A stretch of 64,000 nucleotides of DNA from Thalassobacillus sp. CUG 92003 (GTDB lineage: Bacteria; Bacillota; Bacilli; Bacillales; Halobacillaceae). Below the pieces are notes generated by a model. That model was not told the origin of the DNA, ran no database searches, and saw only the letters and a list, made by a program, of their open reading frames with translations. How positions within the stretch are numbered: the first letter of the stretch is position 1; the number at the start of each line of letters is the position of its first letter. Made by a program: the position numbers and the translations under genes. The stretch covers positions 1 to 64,000 of the forward strand of contig NZ_JABLSJ010000004.1 in NCBI RefSeq assembly GCF_013618635.1, in the 5' to 3' direction. This document shows positions 34,667-45,493 of this stretch, in pieces.

Positions 34667-34973
34667 GTAGCAAAGAGACTGGGACATAAGTAAAAGAGAA
34701 GTTTTAAAAAACGAACATTAAAAATGGATATGAATTCAATGATGTTCATGAGCGTAGTCAAAACACGTAGACTCCTATGGGAACAGCGCGAGCCGAAGAT
34801 CCCGCAGGAAAGCGTTCTTTGCTTTCCGAGGAAGCTGAGGCCGTGCCCATGGAAAGCGAAGTGTTTTGACGGAGCGGTCATTAAACAGCTCTCTAAAATA
34901 CAGAAATTCCGAACGAAATCGTTCGGAATTTTTGTATTTCATTTAGTTTTGTCCCAACCTCTTTTTTTGCTAC
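34667..34973 (+). repeat. Full-length dispersed repeat with terminal inverted repeats
   Basis: The best-preserved copy of the family. Ends: AAAGAGACTGGGACATAA (34672-34689) and TTTTGTCCCAACCTCTTT (34947-34964) are inverted repeats (15 of 18 match), with GTAGC/GCTAC just outside. Interior: AGTCAAAACACGTAGACTCC, GCGCGAGCCGAAGATCCCGC, AGGAAGCTGAGGCCGTGCCC, GTGTTTTGACGGAGCGGTCA and a CCGAACG/CGTTCGG stem (34897-34938). A 106-codon open frame crosses it but has repeat-type composition. It encodes no transposase. It starts directly after ndk and supplies its terminator. Confidence 0.8.
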
Positions 34974-35044
34974 TCATTATAGTGCCTGGGGAGTGTACTA
35001 ACTTCCGTGCATTAACCCTTTACATCGTGATGCGCTTCCATTAA

Positions 35045-35860
<816 letters not shown>

Positions 35861-35915
35861 TGAGAGGAATTCTGTAAGAAAACTTAAATTACTTGAACAC
35901 AAACTGGAAAGCTTG

Positions 35916-35924
35916 TGATATAGT
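35916..35924 (+). promoter_or_regulatory. Extended -10 promoter before aroC
   Basis: TGATATAGT holds TGN followed by TATAGT (35919-35924). TTGAAC at 35893-35898 is 20 nt away, too far for a standard -35. Start of transcription would be about 25 bp before aroC. Confidence 0.45.
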
Positions 35925-35956
35925 AGTACGTAAAATTTATCATTGGAGGTAAGTTC

Positions 35957-37123
35957 ATGCGCTATTTAACCGCTGGGGAATCACATGGAAAACAATTAAC
36001 AGCAATCGTCGAAGGTATGCCCTCACACCTTCCGTTGCGTGTTGACAATATAAATCAATCATTAATTAGACGGCAAGGCGGCTACGGACGCGGGAAACGA
36101 ATGCAGATCGAGAAAGACCTCGTCAACATTACGAGTGGTGTCCGCCACGGCTATACGCTGGGCTCACCGATTACGCTCGTCATCGAAAACGATGATTTTA
36201 AGCATTGGCAGGACATTATGGGCGAAGAGCCGCTGCCGGAAAACGAAAAAATCCGCCGCACGGTTACGCGGCCGCGCCCGGGACATGCAGATTTGAACGG
36301 CGGTATCAAGTACGGGCACCGAGATATGCGTAATGTACTGGAACGTTCATCCGCCAGGGAAACGGCTGCAAGAGTAGCAGCAGGTTCAGTAGCTAAATCG
36401 CTCCTCCATGAACTCGGCATTGATGTTATTGGATATGTAAAAGAAATTGCAGGTATTCGAAGTGAAGAGAAGGATACGCTGTCGTTTCAAGAACGTGCAG
36501 AAATCTCAGAACAATCACCAGTTCGCACGCTAGATGAGGATGCAGGAAATGAGATGATGAGTGCAATAGACGCAGCTAAAAAAGAAGGAGATTCCATTGG
36601 TGGCGTTGTGGAAGTTTTCGTTGAAGGGATGCCGCCGGGTGTTGGTTCTTACGTACAGTACGACCGTAAGCTTGATTCTAGAATCGCTGGTAGTGTAGTC
36701 AGCATTAACGCCTTCAAAGGTGTAGAATTTGGCATCGGTTTTGAAGCAGCTCGCCGAAATGGCAGCGACGTGCATGATGAAATTGACTGGAGCGAAGACA
36801 CGGGATATTTTCGGAAGACCAACCGTTTAGGTGGGTTTGAAGGTGGTATGACCACTGGGATGCCTATTGTTGTTAAAGGTGTTATGAAGCCGATCCCCAC
36901 GTTGTATAAACCGCTGCAAAGTGTGGATATTGACAGTAAAGAACCGTTTCAGGCCAGCATTGAGCGTTCTGATTCGTGTGCAGTGCCCGCTGCTTCCGTT
37001 GTGATGGAACACGTTGTTGCATTTGAACTTGCTAAAGCGTTGACAGAACAATTTCCGGCTGATCATTTCCCCCGTATGAAAAAGATCGTGGATGACTACC
37101 GGGAAGAAGCAAGGGAATTTTAA
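35957..37123 (+). CDS. aroC: Chorismate synthase
   Basis: FMN-dependent enzyme forming chorismate from EPSP, the last step of the shikimate pathway (called aroF in B. subtilis). 388 residues with the signatures [14 protein letters not shown] (about 7-20), RPGHADLNG and [10 protein letters not shown] (about 134-143), and the Arg/His catalytic residues around them. TTGGAGGT precedes ATG 35957. First gene of aroC-aroB-aroH-hisC-tyrA-aroA. Confidence 0.97.
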   Translation: MRYLTAGESHGKQLTAIVEGMPSHLPLRVDNINQSLIRRQGGYGRGKRMQIEKDLVNITSGVRHGYTLGSPITLVIENDDFKHWQDIMGEEPLPENEKIRRTVTRPRPGHADLNGGIKYGHRDMRNVLERSSARETAARVAAGSVAKSLLHELGIDVIGYVKEIAGIRSEEKDTLSFQERAEISEQSPVRTLDEDAGNEMMSAIDAAKKEGDSIGGVVEVFVEGMPPGVGSYVQYDRKLDSRIAGSVVSINAFKGVEFGIGFEAARRNGSDVHDEIDWSEDTGYFRKTNRLGGFEGGMTTGMPIVVKGVMKPIPTLYKPLQSVDIDSKEPFQASIERSDSCAVPAASVVMEHVVAFELAKALTEQFPADHFPRMKKIVDDYREEAREF

Positions 37124-37124
37124 T

Positions 37125-38204
37125 ATGCATACGCTGCGTGTTCAGGCGAGTTCCCACGATTATGATGTAATGGTTGGTAAAGGATTACGGCATGAAGCTG
37201 GTCGATTACTGAGCAGTTCCTATCGTCACGTTTTTATAATTTCGGACAGTAACGCATCAAAGCTTTACACTGATGAAGTGAAGGCTGCTTTTTCAGAAGA
37301 TATAAAAGTCAACGATTTTGTCGTCCCGGCCGGTGAACAATCAAAAAGCATGGACATGTATGCGAAATTACAAGATTACTGCTTTCAAATCGGTTTAGAC
37401 CGTCATTCTGTCATCATTGCTCTAGGAGGGGGGATGATAGGTGATTTGGCTGGTTTTGTAGCTGCTACCTATATGCGCGGCGTGGACTTTGTCCAAATGC
37501 CGACAACCATCCTTGCTCATGATAGTAGTGTCGGAGGCAAGGTGGCGATCAACCACCCGGAAAGCAAAAACATGATCGGCAGTTTTTACAACCCCGTGCA
37601 AGTCATTTATGATATTGACACGTTAAACACGCTGCCCGCTCAAGAAAAACGATCGGGTTATGCTGAAATAGTTAAACATGGTTGTTTGGATGATCCCGCT
37701 TTATTTCATGAACTATTGGCGTGTGATATTGCAAAAATTTCGCCGGAACAGATGGAAATTCATCTGTTAAAAGGCATTGAAATTAAAGCTAATATTGTCG
37801 AAAAGGATGAAAAAGAAGCGGGTATCAGAAAGTATTTGAATTTTGGCCATACGCTTGGCCATGCGGTGGAATCGCACTTGGGCTACGGTGAAATCACGCA
37901 CGGGGAAGCTGTAGCGGCCGGCATGCTGTTTGCTATGTATATCAGTCAGTCCGTTCTTGAAGCAGATTTGCCCATTATGGCATTCAGAGATTGGTTAAGG
38001 AATAATGACTACCCGATTGACCGCGCATTTGAGATTAAAGCTGAAAAGCTATTGGAACGTATGAAGAAAGATAAGAAAGCCATTAACGAAAGCATTCATT
38101 TTGTATTGTTAAAACGTTTGGGTGAAGTCACGGTTGAACCCATCGCAGACAAGGATCTTGTGTCGTTTATCAATCGTTTTAAAAGAGAGGTGCTTGACCA
38201 GTGA
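37125..38204 (+). CDS. aroB: 3-dehydroquinate synthase
   Basis: NAD- and metal-dependent second enzyme of the shikimate pathway. 359 residues with GGGMIGDLAGFVAATYMRG (about 103-121), DSSVGGK and the metal-binding FGHTLGHAVE (about 244-253). ATG 37125 begins 1 nt after the aroC stop and has AAGGGA upstream. Its stop overlaps the aroH start. Confidence 0.96.
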   Translation: MHTLRVQASSHDYDVMVGKGLRHEAGRLLSSSYRHVFIISDSNASKLYTDEVKAAFSEDIKVNDFVVPAGEQSKSMDMYAKLQDYCFQIGLDRHSVIIALGGGMIGDLAGFVAATYMRGVDFVQMPTTILAHDSSVGGKVAINHPESKNMIGSFYNPVQVIYDIDTLNTLPAQEKRSGYAEIVKHGCLDDPALFHELLACDIAKISPEQMEIHLLKGIEIKANIVEKDEKEAGIRKYLNFGHTLGHAVESHLGYGEITHGEAVAAGMLFAMYISQSVLEADLPIMAFRDWLRNNDYPIDRAFEIKAEKLLERMKKDKKAINESIHFVLLKRLGEVTVEPIADKDLVSFINRFKREVLDQ

Positions 38205-38581
38205 TCAGAGGCATACGAGGAGCAACTACAGTTGATCATAATGAAGCGGCTGAGATTATTGCTCGATCGCAAGCATTGATAGAAGACATCATTCACGATA
38301 ACCACGTAGAGGCTGAGAATGTGGCATCCGTCATGTTCAGTGCTACGGTAGATATAGATGCGGCTTTTCCGGCCAAAGCTTTGCGACATGTACCCGGGTG
38401 GACTTATGTTCCCGTTATGTGTATGCAGGAGATCCCTGTCCCTGATAGCCTACCCTTATGTATCCGGGTCATGGTCACTGTGGAAACTGAACTTGATCAG
38501 CCGGAGGTACGTCATATTTACCACCATAATGCCAAGCAATTACGACCTGATTTGAATGCAGGAAGAGGAGGATCCTCATGA
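38201..38581 (+). CDS. aroH: Chorismate mutase, AroH type
   Basis: Trimeric monofunctional mutase converting chorismate to prephenate. 126 residues; the catalytic residues of B. subtilis AroH (Arg7, Glu78, Arg90) correspond to Arg7, Glu77 and Arg89. GTG 38201 overlaps the aroB stop (GTGA), and its own stop overlaps hisC (ATGA). In B. subtilis the trp operon follows here; it is absent in this window. Confidence 0.95.
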   Translation: MIRGIRGATTVDHNEAAEIIARSQALIEDIIHDNHVEAENVASVMFSATVDIDAAFPAKALRHVPGWTYVPVMCMQEIPVPDSLPLCIRVMVTVETELDQPEVRHIYHHNAKQLRPDLNAGRGGSS

Positions 38582-39684
38582 AAGCAAAAGAAGTTCTGAC
38601 ACGTATGGCACCTTATAAACCAGGCAAGCAAATAGAGGATGTGAAAAAAGAATATGGGCTGGAGCGAATAATAAAGTTAGCTTCGAATGAAAATCCATTC
38701 GGCTTCTCTTCTAGTGTGAAAACGGAACTTCCGAATTTGATCGCCGAGCTTGAAAAATATCCGGATGGCCACGCGAGAACATTGCGACAGAAATTAAGTC
38801 AAAAACATCGTGTTGACGAAAACACTCTCATTTTTGGGAATGGATCGGACGAAATCGTTCAAATTATTTGTCGTACATTTCTCGAACCTGGCGCAAACAC
38901 GGTAATGGCAACACCGACGTTTCCGCAATATCAGCACAATGCCTTGATAGAGGGGGCAGAAGTTCGAGAAGTCCCGCTCGTGGAGGGGCACCATCATGTA
39001 AAGGAAATGTTGGAACAGATTGATGAGCACACCCGTGTGCTGTGGTTGTGTACCCCCAATAATCCTACCGGCGTCCATATGAACGACGAAACGCTTCGGT
39101 ATGTCATGGAGCATTGCCCTGATCATGTACTCGTCGTAGTCGATGAAGCTTATTACGAATATATGACTGCCCAAGACTATTTTGATGTGATAGCTGAATT
39201 GCAACAGTATCCGAACCTTATGACGCTCCGAACATTTTCAAAAGCTTATGGGTTAGCAGGACTCCGAGTCGGCTATGGAATTGCTCATTCTGAGATTATC
39301 AACCGATTAGAGCCAGCAAGAGAGCCGTTTAATACATCCACGATTGGGCAAGCTGCAGCTTTGCTGGCGTTGGATGATGAGGCTTTCATTGATTGGACCA
39401 CGACTGAAAACCAGAGGAACAAACAACGGTTGATGGAATTTTGTGATGAAGCGGGTCTGGGGTATTATCCCAGTGAAGCCAACTTCCTATTGATTCATCT
39501 CCCCCTCAGCGGAGATCACGTATTCGAACACTTGTTGAGTAAAGGCTTCATCGTCCGTTCCGGTGAAGCGTTAGGCCTTCCGAATACGATACGCGTCACC
39601 ATAGGGGCTCGTGAAGATATGGAACAGCTTCAAACTGAAATGAAACTGTATTTAAATAAGCAAGAAACTGGTGAGACGTCTTGA
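38578..39684 (+). CDS. hisC: Histidinol-phosphate / aromatic aminotransferase
   Basis: PLP enzyme used both in histidine synthesis and for transamination of phenylpyruvate and hydroxyphenylpyruvate, which explains its place beside tyrA. 368 residues of fold-type I; the PLP lysine is in [17 protein letters not shown] (near residue 222), NPTG and the Arg near the C-terminus (IRVTIG) are present. AGGAGG lies just before ATG 38578. Translationally overlapped at both ends. Confidence 0.94.
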   Translation: MKAKEVLTRMAPYKPGKQIEDVKKEYGLERIIKLASNENPFGFSSSVKTELPNLIAELEKYPDGHARTLRQKLSQKHRVDENTLIFGNGSDEIVQIICRTFLEPGANTVMATPTFPQYQHNALIEGAEVREVPLVEGHHHVKEMLEQIDEHTRVLWLCTPNNPTGVHMNDETLRYVMEHCPDHVLVVVDEAYYEYMTAQDYFDVIAELQQYPNLMTLRTFSKAYGLAGLRVGYGIAHSEIINRLEPAREPFNTSTIGQAAALLALDDEAFIDWTTTENQRNKQRLMEFCDEAGLGYYPSEANFLLIHLPLSGDHVFEHLLSKGFIVRSGEALGLPNTIRVTIGAREDMEQLQTEMKLYLNKQETGETS

Positions 39685-40781
39685 AAGATACCGTGTTAGT
39701 CATTGGACTCGGTTTGATTGGCGGGTCCCTTGCCCTCAGTTTAAAGCAGCGCAGTGATATAAAAGTCATTGGCTATGATCACGATTCAAACAGCGCTCAA
39801 TTGGCTCTGCAACAGGGCGGGGTCGATGAAATATGCTTTGATATAACAACGTGTATCCATCAAGTGGATACAGTTATCCTGGCAACGCCGATTTCAACCA
39901 CCATTGCATATATGAAGAAAATTGATGAGATTCCGCTCGACCACGATTTGCTCATTACAGATGTCTCCTCCGTGAAAGGCAATGTAATGAAAGCAGGCGA
40001 GCGCATCCAGAACCCTCGCTTGCATTTTGTGGGGGGACACCCGATGGCGGGGTCCCATAAGCAGGGTTTTATTGCTGCTAAACCCCATCTGTTCGAAAAT
40101 GCCATTTATGTCTTAACGCCCTCATTAAAGGTGGATCATGCATATATTGAACAGTTGAAAACGCTGCTGGAACCGACAAAAGCACGCTTTCTTGTTTTCA
40201 CCACTGAAGAGCATGACGAAATGACAGGTGTCGTGTCTCACTTTCCGCATTTAATCGCTTCGTCTCTTGTTCATCAGGCAAGGGTTTGGCAGAAGACCCA
40301 TCCTTACCTGGAAGAATTAGCGGCTGGGGGGTTTCGTGATATTACCCGCATCGCTTCAAGTAACCCGCAGCTTTGGAAAGATATCTTTTTCCAAAACCGG
40401 CCGCAACTTTTGTCGATGTTAAGCGATTGGATTAAAGAGATGGAACACGTCAAACAGTTATTGGAAGAACAAAATAGTGAAGCGACATACGCGTATTTAC
40501 AAGAAGCTAAATTGTACCGGGATGGTCTCCCTGTCCGCCGTAAAGGGGCGATTCCTTCATTTTACGATATTTATGTTGATATCACCGATCAACCCGGCGC
40601 GTTATTAACGGTGATCGGTCACCTGGCTGACTATGATATCAGCATTAAAAATATTCAAATTTTGGAGATAAGGGAAGGGATCACCGGTGTCCTGCGCATC
40701 AGTTTTCAAACGAGTGGGGAACAGAAGAAGAGCAAACGCATTTTGGAAAGTTTCCGATACGAAGTAGGTATAGAGGATTGA
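39681..40781 (+). CDS. tyrA: Prephenate dehydrogenase with ACT domain
   Basis: NAD-dependent oxidative decarboxylation of prephenate to hydroxyphenylpyruvate for tyrosine. 366 residues: dinucleotide fold [10 protein letters not shown] (about 7-16), catalytic domain with [12 protein letters not shown] (about 114-125), and a C-terminal ACT domain (about 293-363, [14 protein letters not shown]) that probably binds tyrosine for feedback control. TTG 39681 overlaps the hisC stop as TTGA. Confidence 0.95.
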   Translation: MKDTVLVIGLGLIGGSLALSLKQRSDIKVIGYDHDSNSAQLALQQGGVDEICFDITTCIHQVDTVILATPISTTIAYMKKIDEIPLDHDLLITDVSSVKGNVMKAGERIQNPRLHFVGGHPMAGSHKQGFIAAKPHLFENAIYVLTPSLKVDHAYIEQLKTLLEPTKARFLVFTTEEHDEMTGVVSHFPHLIASSLVHQARVWQKTHPYLEELAAGGFRDITRIASSNPQLWKDIFFQNRPQLLSMLSDWIKEMEHVKQLLEEQNSEATYAYLQEAKLYRDGLPVRRKGAIPSFYDIYVDITDQPGALLTVIGHLADYDISIKNIQILEIREGITGVLRISFQTSGEQKKSKRILESFRYEVGIED

Positions 40782-40793
40782 GGAGGAGTCGTT

Positions 40794-42086
40794 ATGAGCG
40801 TTATTGAGTTACACCCGCATAAGGGTCACCTAAAAGGGGAGTTAACCTTGCCTGGTGATAAATCGATCTCGCATCGTGCCGCCATTCTATCGTCTCTGGC
40901 AACAGGGAGATCTGTCATAGATAATTTCCTAATGGGAGAAGATTGTCTAAGAACGGTTAAAGCTTTCGAGATGATGGGGGTAATGGTCGTTATGGATGAG
41001 AGGAGAGTGGTGCTTGACAGTCCAGGTTTACATCATCTATACGAATCAGAGCAACCGATTTACTTTGGGAACTCGGGTACCACTGCTCGTTTAATGACGG
41101 GTGTACTTTCTGCATTGCCTCTTTTTTCAACGGTATACGGTGATGCATCATTAACGAAACGCCCCATGGATCGAGTGGTTCAACCGCTTAGTAGAATGGG
41201 GGCCGAGATCTCAGGACGAGCGGGTGGATCGTTATTACCTCTGGCTATTCAAGGCGGCCAGCTTAAGGGCATGGTCTATGATATGCCTGTTAAAAGCGCA
41301 CAAGTTAAAACGGCGCTTCTGTTAGCTGGAATGTTGGGAGATGGAGAAACGACAATCATTGAAAAAACCCAAACACGTGATCACACTGAACGGCTCCTCC
41401 CCCGCTATCAAATTGACATTGAAGCCGTTGAAGGGCAGATTTCCATTCAAGGTGGTCAAGTCCCTAAACCGGCTGATATAACTGTACCTGGCGATATTTC
41501 ATCTGCCGCTTTCTTTCTGGTGGCAGCTTCAATCATACCGGACAGCCGTATCGTTATCAGAGACTGCGGTTTGAATCCGACTCGAACAGGCATTATCCAG
41601 GCGCTGGAGGTGATGGGAGCGTCACTGCAAACAGACGTAAAGCGGACCATTGCAGGTGAACCGATCGGCGACATCATTGTCGAGTCTGCTTCTTTGCAAG
41701 GTGCTACGATTGAAGGCGATCTCATAGCTAATTTAATTGATGAAGTCCCGATTATCGCTCTTGCTGCTACCCAGGCACATGGTACGACAGTCATAAAAGA
41801 TGCAAAGGAATTAAGGGTGAAAGAAACAGATAGAATTGAAGCAGTTGCACATAATCTCCAACAATTGGGTGCGCATGTAAAACCATTAGAAGATGGACTG
41901 GAAATTACAGGCCCTACTCCGTTAACGGGTGGTCATATCCATAGCTACCACGATCATCGAATTGGCATGATGGGCGCCATAGCTTCGCTTATTTGCAGCC
42001 ATCCTGTCACCCTCACCGATTTTGAGAGCATCAACACCTCTTATCCTGGCTTTTTTGATGTAATAAATTCGTTGATGCAGCACTGA
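40794..42086 (+). CDS. aroA: 3-phosphoshikimate 1-carboxyvinyltransferase (EPSP synthase)
   Basis: Transfers enolpyruvyl from PEP to shikimate-3-phosphate (aroE in B. subtilis nomenclature). 430 residues with PGDKSISHRA (about 19-28), the PEP-site GNSGTTARL (about 88-96) rather than the LGNAGTAMR form, so a class II enzyme; KVKETDR-like RVKETDRI near the end. AGGAGGAG precedes ATG 40794, 12 nt after tyrA. Confidence 0.96.
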   Translation: MSVIELHPHKGHLKGELTLPGDKSISHRAAILSSLATGRSVIDNFLMGEDCLRTVKAFEMMGVMVVMDERRVVLDSPGLHHLYESEQPIYFGNSGTTARLMTGVLSALPLFSTVYGDASLTKRPMDRVVQPLSRMGAEISGRAGGSLLPLAIQGGQLKGMVYDMPVKSAQVKTALLLAGMLGDGETTIIEKTQTRDHTERLLPRYQIDIEAVEGQISIQGGQVPKPADITVPGDISSAAFFLVAASIIPDSRIVIRDCGLNPTRTGIIQALEVMGASLQTDVKRTIAGEPIGDIIVESASLQGATIEGDLIANLIDEVPIIALAATQAHGTTVIKDAKELRVKETDRIEAVAHNLQQLGAHVKPLEDGLEITGPTPLTGGHIHSYHDHRIGMMGAIASLICSHPVTLTDFESINTSYPGFFDVINSLMQH

Positions 42087-42147
42087 TATTTCATAATTTA
42101 TGATGAGCTTTCATAGTATATAGAAAACCAAACGGGGGTTTTCATAC

Positions 42148-42993
42148 GTGGAAGCTTATTCTTTTAGGCAGTATATATACGATGACTGTAAGTTTGATTT
42201 AAAAGATGTAATTGTGAGTGAGGAATGTTTCCAACGAACAGGTTTTGGCAAATACGTTTTCAATGTTAATATGGATGGTTTCCTCGTTGCCCCCGGGAAA
42301 GTTATGTTGGATGTCAAACGCCCTTTGTTTGCATCAAGCTCTCGTGTCAAGGATGCTGAAGACTATATGGCAAGAGGCTGTACCTTGTTGTTAGTTCAGT
42401 GGCCGATGACAGCTTCTGGCAGTTTCAGAAAGACGTTCCACACATTTAAGCAATCCCTTCGTCATCTTCCGGTCGATCATATGATCGTGCCGAAGGTCCC
42501 AATTCAACTGCTCACATCCGACATGGTTCGATTTTTGGGGAGACAAGCCTGTCCGTTTATCATGATTGAGGTTGAAGAGGAGCACTTTCTCCATGCGAAA
42601 GCTTGGGAATGGTTGGAGGAAGGTCAAAGTTTCAGGAGAATTCCTTTCACGGTTTCGTCTCCAGCACTATGGTCAAAATGGCAGGAGATGTGTCAATATT
42701 ATGGTATGATACACTTGGTTGATCCAATCGAAGATGAACTCACCCTTGAAAATTTAAAAGTGAGCGGCATTTATCCCTATAAAGGCAGGTTAATCCCCAA
42801 CGGTTACGCCGATTATAACCTTTATTGGCTCGGTGAAGGCTCTCCGATTGATGGTGAGATCAATTTTCGTTATCATGATGCTGTTCCGAATGTTACCGTC
42901 ATGAGGGGGAAAATTACCCAGGTGAATCAATCGGTGCTGGCTTCTGATCCTGGGAAATCAATGAACGTTGCCATCCCCAAACATTTTGTTTAA
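42148..42993 (+). CDS. Degenerate amidohydrolase-like protein, function unknown
   Basis: 281 residues that I do not recognise as a named family. The N-terminus contains DGFLVAPGKVMLDVKRP, where dihydroorotase/amidohydrolase enzymes have G-x-x-V-x-PG-x-ID-x-H-x-H; both metal-binding His are missing here. Next, VKDAEDYMARGCTLLLVQWP resembles the following 'A..GG.T.v..mP' block. The C-terminus, SGIYPYKGRLIPNGYADYNLYW, resembles the closing 'yP.kG.l..G.dADlvl' block. This suggests a shortened, catalytically dead amidohydrolase relative. GTG 42148 follows GGGGG. It lies between aroA and ypiA, 61 nt and 18 nt away, in the same direction; this gene is not in the B. subtilis order. Confidence 0.6.
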   Translation: MEAYSFRQYIYDDCKFDLKDVIVSEECFQRTGFGKYVFNVNMDGFLVAPGKVMLDVKRPLFASSSRVKDAEDYMARGCTLLLVQWPMTASGSFRKTFHTFKQSLRHLPVDHMIVPKVPIQLLTSDMVRFLGRQACPFIMIEVEEEHFLHAKAWEWLEEGQSFRRIPFTVSSPALWSKWQEMCQYYGMIHLVDPIEDELTLENLKVSGIYPYKGRLIPNGYADYNLYWLGEGSPIDGEINFRYHDAVPNVTVMRGKITQVNQSVLASDPGKSMNVAIPKHFV

Positions 42994-43011
42994 CCGTGAA
43001 AGGATGTAAGT

Positions 43012-44274
43012 ATGGAAGAGATACAAAAAGCTGTAAGTTTGATGGAGGAAAATAACACCCAACAAGCTCTAGAAACCTTGCAGACTTATTTGCCTGAGGC
43101 AGATGAAGAAGAAAAGTTTACCATCGCAGAGTTATACATTCAGTGGGGGATGTTGGAAGAAGCGAAGATGATCCTGCTTGAACTTACTCAACGCTATCCA
43201 CAAGAAGCAGAAATCAAAGTCATGCTTGCAGACATCCACATTGATCTGGAAGAAGACGAAGAAGCCATTAACCTTCTTAATCAATTTAATCCGGAAGATG
43301 AAGAATATGTCCAGTCGCTCATGCAGCTCGCCGATTTATATCAATCCCAAGGCTTATATGAAGTAGCTGAACAAAAGCTGTTATTGGCCAAGCAGGTAGA
43401 ACCGAATGAGGCAATTATCGATTTCGCACTTGGGGAACTTGCCTTTTCCAATGGCGAATACAATAAAAGTATCCCGTTTTACGAGAATGCCATGGAGCAC
43501 CAGCCGGTCATTGCAGAAGTTGAGGTTGCTTCGCGCATGGCTGAAGCCTACGCCGCTACTGGCGAGTTCGAACTTGCACTGGAAATGTTCAGCCGGGTAG
43601 AGGAAGAACATCCTGATATCCAATTCCGGCACGGGGTCGTTGCGTTCCAAGCCAATCGTAATGATATTGCCATTAAAGTGTGGGAGAACGTCTTGAACAA
43701 AGATCCTTATTATGTTTCCGTCTACCCTCAACTGGCTCACGCTTATGAGGAAAACGGTATGCTCCAGGAAGCATTTGATATGGCGAAAAAAGGGCTAGAT
43801 AAAGATGAATATAATAAAGAACTTTATCATCTTGCGGGTAGTCTAGCTCATAAACTGGAGGAAACAGAGCAAAGCTATCGGTATATGCGAGAGGCAATTG
43901 CTCTTGATCCAGGTTATAAAGAAGCCATTCTGTTTTTAACCGAACGTTTTAAAGCCGAAGATGATTATGAGTCTGTTTCCGAATTAATCGAGGAATTGCT
44001 GAAGCTAGGAGAAGAAGATCCTAATTACTTCTGGGAATTGGCCCATGCCAAAGAAAAGCAAGAGATGTATGGTGAAGCACTGGAATATTATAATCAAGCT
44101 TATATTTCCTTTAAAGAAGACAGTGATTTTCTTAAAGAATTCGGTTATTTCTTGGTTGAAGAAGGACACATGGCGCAAGCGAAAAAAATGCTGCAAGAAT
44201 ATCTTGTCATTGAGCCATCCGATCATGAAGTTGAGGAGTTTGTCAGTCGTTTAACCGATGATGGAACTGAGTAA
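43012..44274 (+). CDS. ypiA: Tetratricopeptide-repeat protein YpiA
   Basis: 420-residue acidic protein made of about ten TPR helical hairpins from residue 1 to the end (AEEALETL-type repeats, e.g. SLMQLADLYQSQGLYEVAEQ, LAHAYEENGMLQEAFDMAKKG). A protein-interaction scaffold with no enzyme motif; partner unknown. Place between aroA and ypiB-qcrA is as in B. subtilis. Confidence 0.9.
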   Translation: MEEIQKAVSLMEENNTQQALETLQTYLPEADEEEKFTIAELYIQWGMLEEAKMILLELTQRYPQEAEIKVMLADIHIDLEEDEEAINLLNQFNPEDEEYVQSLMQLADLYQSQGLYEVAEQKLLLAKQVEPNEAIIDFALGELAFSNGEYNKSIPFYENAMEHQPVIAEVEVASRMAEAYAATGEFELALEMFSRVEEEHPDIQFRHGVVAFQANRNDIAIKVWENVLNKDPYYVSVYPQLAHAYEENGMLQEAFDMAKKGLDKDEYNKELYHLAGSLAHKLEETEQSYRYMREAIALDPGYKEAILFLTERFKAEDDYESVSELIEELLKLGEEDPNYFWELAHAKEKQEMYGEALEYYNQAYISFKEDSDFLKEFGYFLVEEGHMAQAKKMLQEYLVIEPSDHEVEEFVSRLTDDGTE

Positions 44275-44294
44275 ACGGTGCGGGAGGAGCGAAT

Positions 44295-44852
44295 ATGCAT
44301 ACACCGATTTCAGTCAACGATAAAAAGGAATTTGTCCGTTGGTTTTTGAATCATTTCCAGTTAAAGAAAAGAGAAAGTGTATGGATTTTGAATTATCTTA
44401 TCAACCATGAAACATTGCTTTCTCATGTCCACTTTGTGGATGAAGTGAAATTCTGTCCGCGTGGATTGGCCATTAGTGCCCAGGGTGTTCAAGACCCGCC
44501 ATTCCGTTTTTATAAAGATAGGATTATGACGACCGATGCTGAAAAATCGTTTCATGATATTCGTTTGAACCAAGATGAAGCCATTTATCTTCAGATGAAC
44601 TTTAAGAAAGCCCAGCAATGTTCCCGCTATGCGCTTGTCTTAGAGGAGAACCCCTTTTTGCCTAAGGATTATTATGTCGATGACAATGATCGCCGTATGG
44701 TGCATCGGTTGTTGGACCTCAGCATTCTTGAGCATCAGAAGAAACGGTATGAGTCAGAAATCGACCGTGCTCTGGAAAATGGGGAGAAGGAACGCTTTTA
44801 CGAACTGACGAGCGAATGGAAACACATCGTCAAAAAACTTGAAGATTACTAA
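44295..44852 (+). CDS. ypiB: UPF0302 family protein YpiB
   Basis: Soluble protein of 185 residues, conserved in Bacillales, function not defined. Recognised by FVRWFLNHFQLKKRESVWILNYL near the start (about 13-35) and by its position between ypiA and ypiF. GGGAGGAG precedes ATG 44295. Confidence 0.88.
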   Translation: MHTPISVNDKKEFVRWFLNHFQLKKRESVWILNYLINHETLLSHVHFVDEVKFCPRGLAISAQGVQDPPFRFYKDRIMTTDAEKSFHDIRLNQDEAIYLQMNFKKAQQCSRYALVLEENPFLPKDYYVDDNDRRMVHRLLDLSILEHQKKRYESEIDRALENGEKERFYELTSEWKHIVKKLEDY

Positions 44853-44866
44853 TAAGCATCACCCTT

Positions 44867-44893
44867 AACCAGGCTGACTATGTCTGGTTTTTT
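44867..44893 (+). terminator. Terminator after ypiB
   Basis: AACCAG pairs with CTGGTT followed by TTTTC. Short stem. Confidence 0.65.
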
Positions 44894-45005
44894 CTTTGGA
44901 TCGATTCTGTTGTCTTCAAAATGGGTTTAAAGGTGTAAAACGGTTTTGTTCTTTGAATATATCTTTAGTAAAATAGATGTGTATAGGAAAGGATAGTGAA
45001 GGGAC

Positions 45006-45461
45006 ATGCTACTAAGAAAAGCTGACGTTGAACAATATGTAGAAGCGAAAGAATACATCGATACATTGGTCATTCCGTTGATCCCATTTGAGCCGAGCAA
45101 GGATGCCGATTTTATCACAACCTCCTTTCAAGTGGAATTAACCCATATCTTCACCCGAGCGATTGAGAAGGAATACCGCGGCCGCATTTTCCTCGGGCCC
45201 GATTATTACTATTTGAAAGGCTCGCTTGATGAAGAAATAGCTCGATTGAATCAGTGGGTTGAACAGTTTGAGAAGCAATCATTTCAACACATATTTCTAT
45301 TTACGGTAGACAGCAAATGGAAAAAAGTAGAGAAAGATGTGAATGCTAATTTATTATGGGTTCCTGGCTTGAAGCAAGCTGATCTGCAATCAACAGAAAC
45401 CCAATCATTTATTCAAGAGCAAGCCCGCCAAATTACAGAGTTGATCCAAGCGTATTGGTAA
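45006..45461 (+). CDS. ypiF: DUF2487 protein YpiF
   Basis: 151-residue soluble protein of unknown function, always found just before qcrA in Bacillus. Conserved features include IPLIPFEP near residue 23 and GRIFLGPDYYYL near 59-70. GAAGGGA precedes ATG 45006. No catalytic motif seen. Confidence 0.85.
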   Translation: MLLRKADVEQYVEAKEYIDTLVIPLIPFEPSKDADFITTSFQVELTHIFTRAIEKEYRGRIFLGPDYYYLKGSLDEEIARLNQWVEQFEKQSFQHIFLFTVDSKWKKVEKDVNANLLWVPGLKQADLQSTETQSFIQEQARQITELIQAYW

Positions 45462-45493
45462 AGGAAAACTTTATCTCTAAACGTGATAATTTA

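Noticed and set aside
34724-35044. A 106-codon open frame inside the 34.7-kb repeat
   Set aside because: It is the translation of the repeat module and hairpin; no ribosome site, no protein family resemblance.
38794-39204. A 136-codon minus-strand frame opposite hisC
   Set aside because: Antisense frame of a strongly conserved gene.
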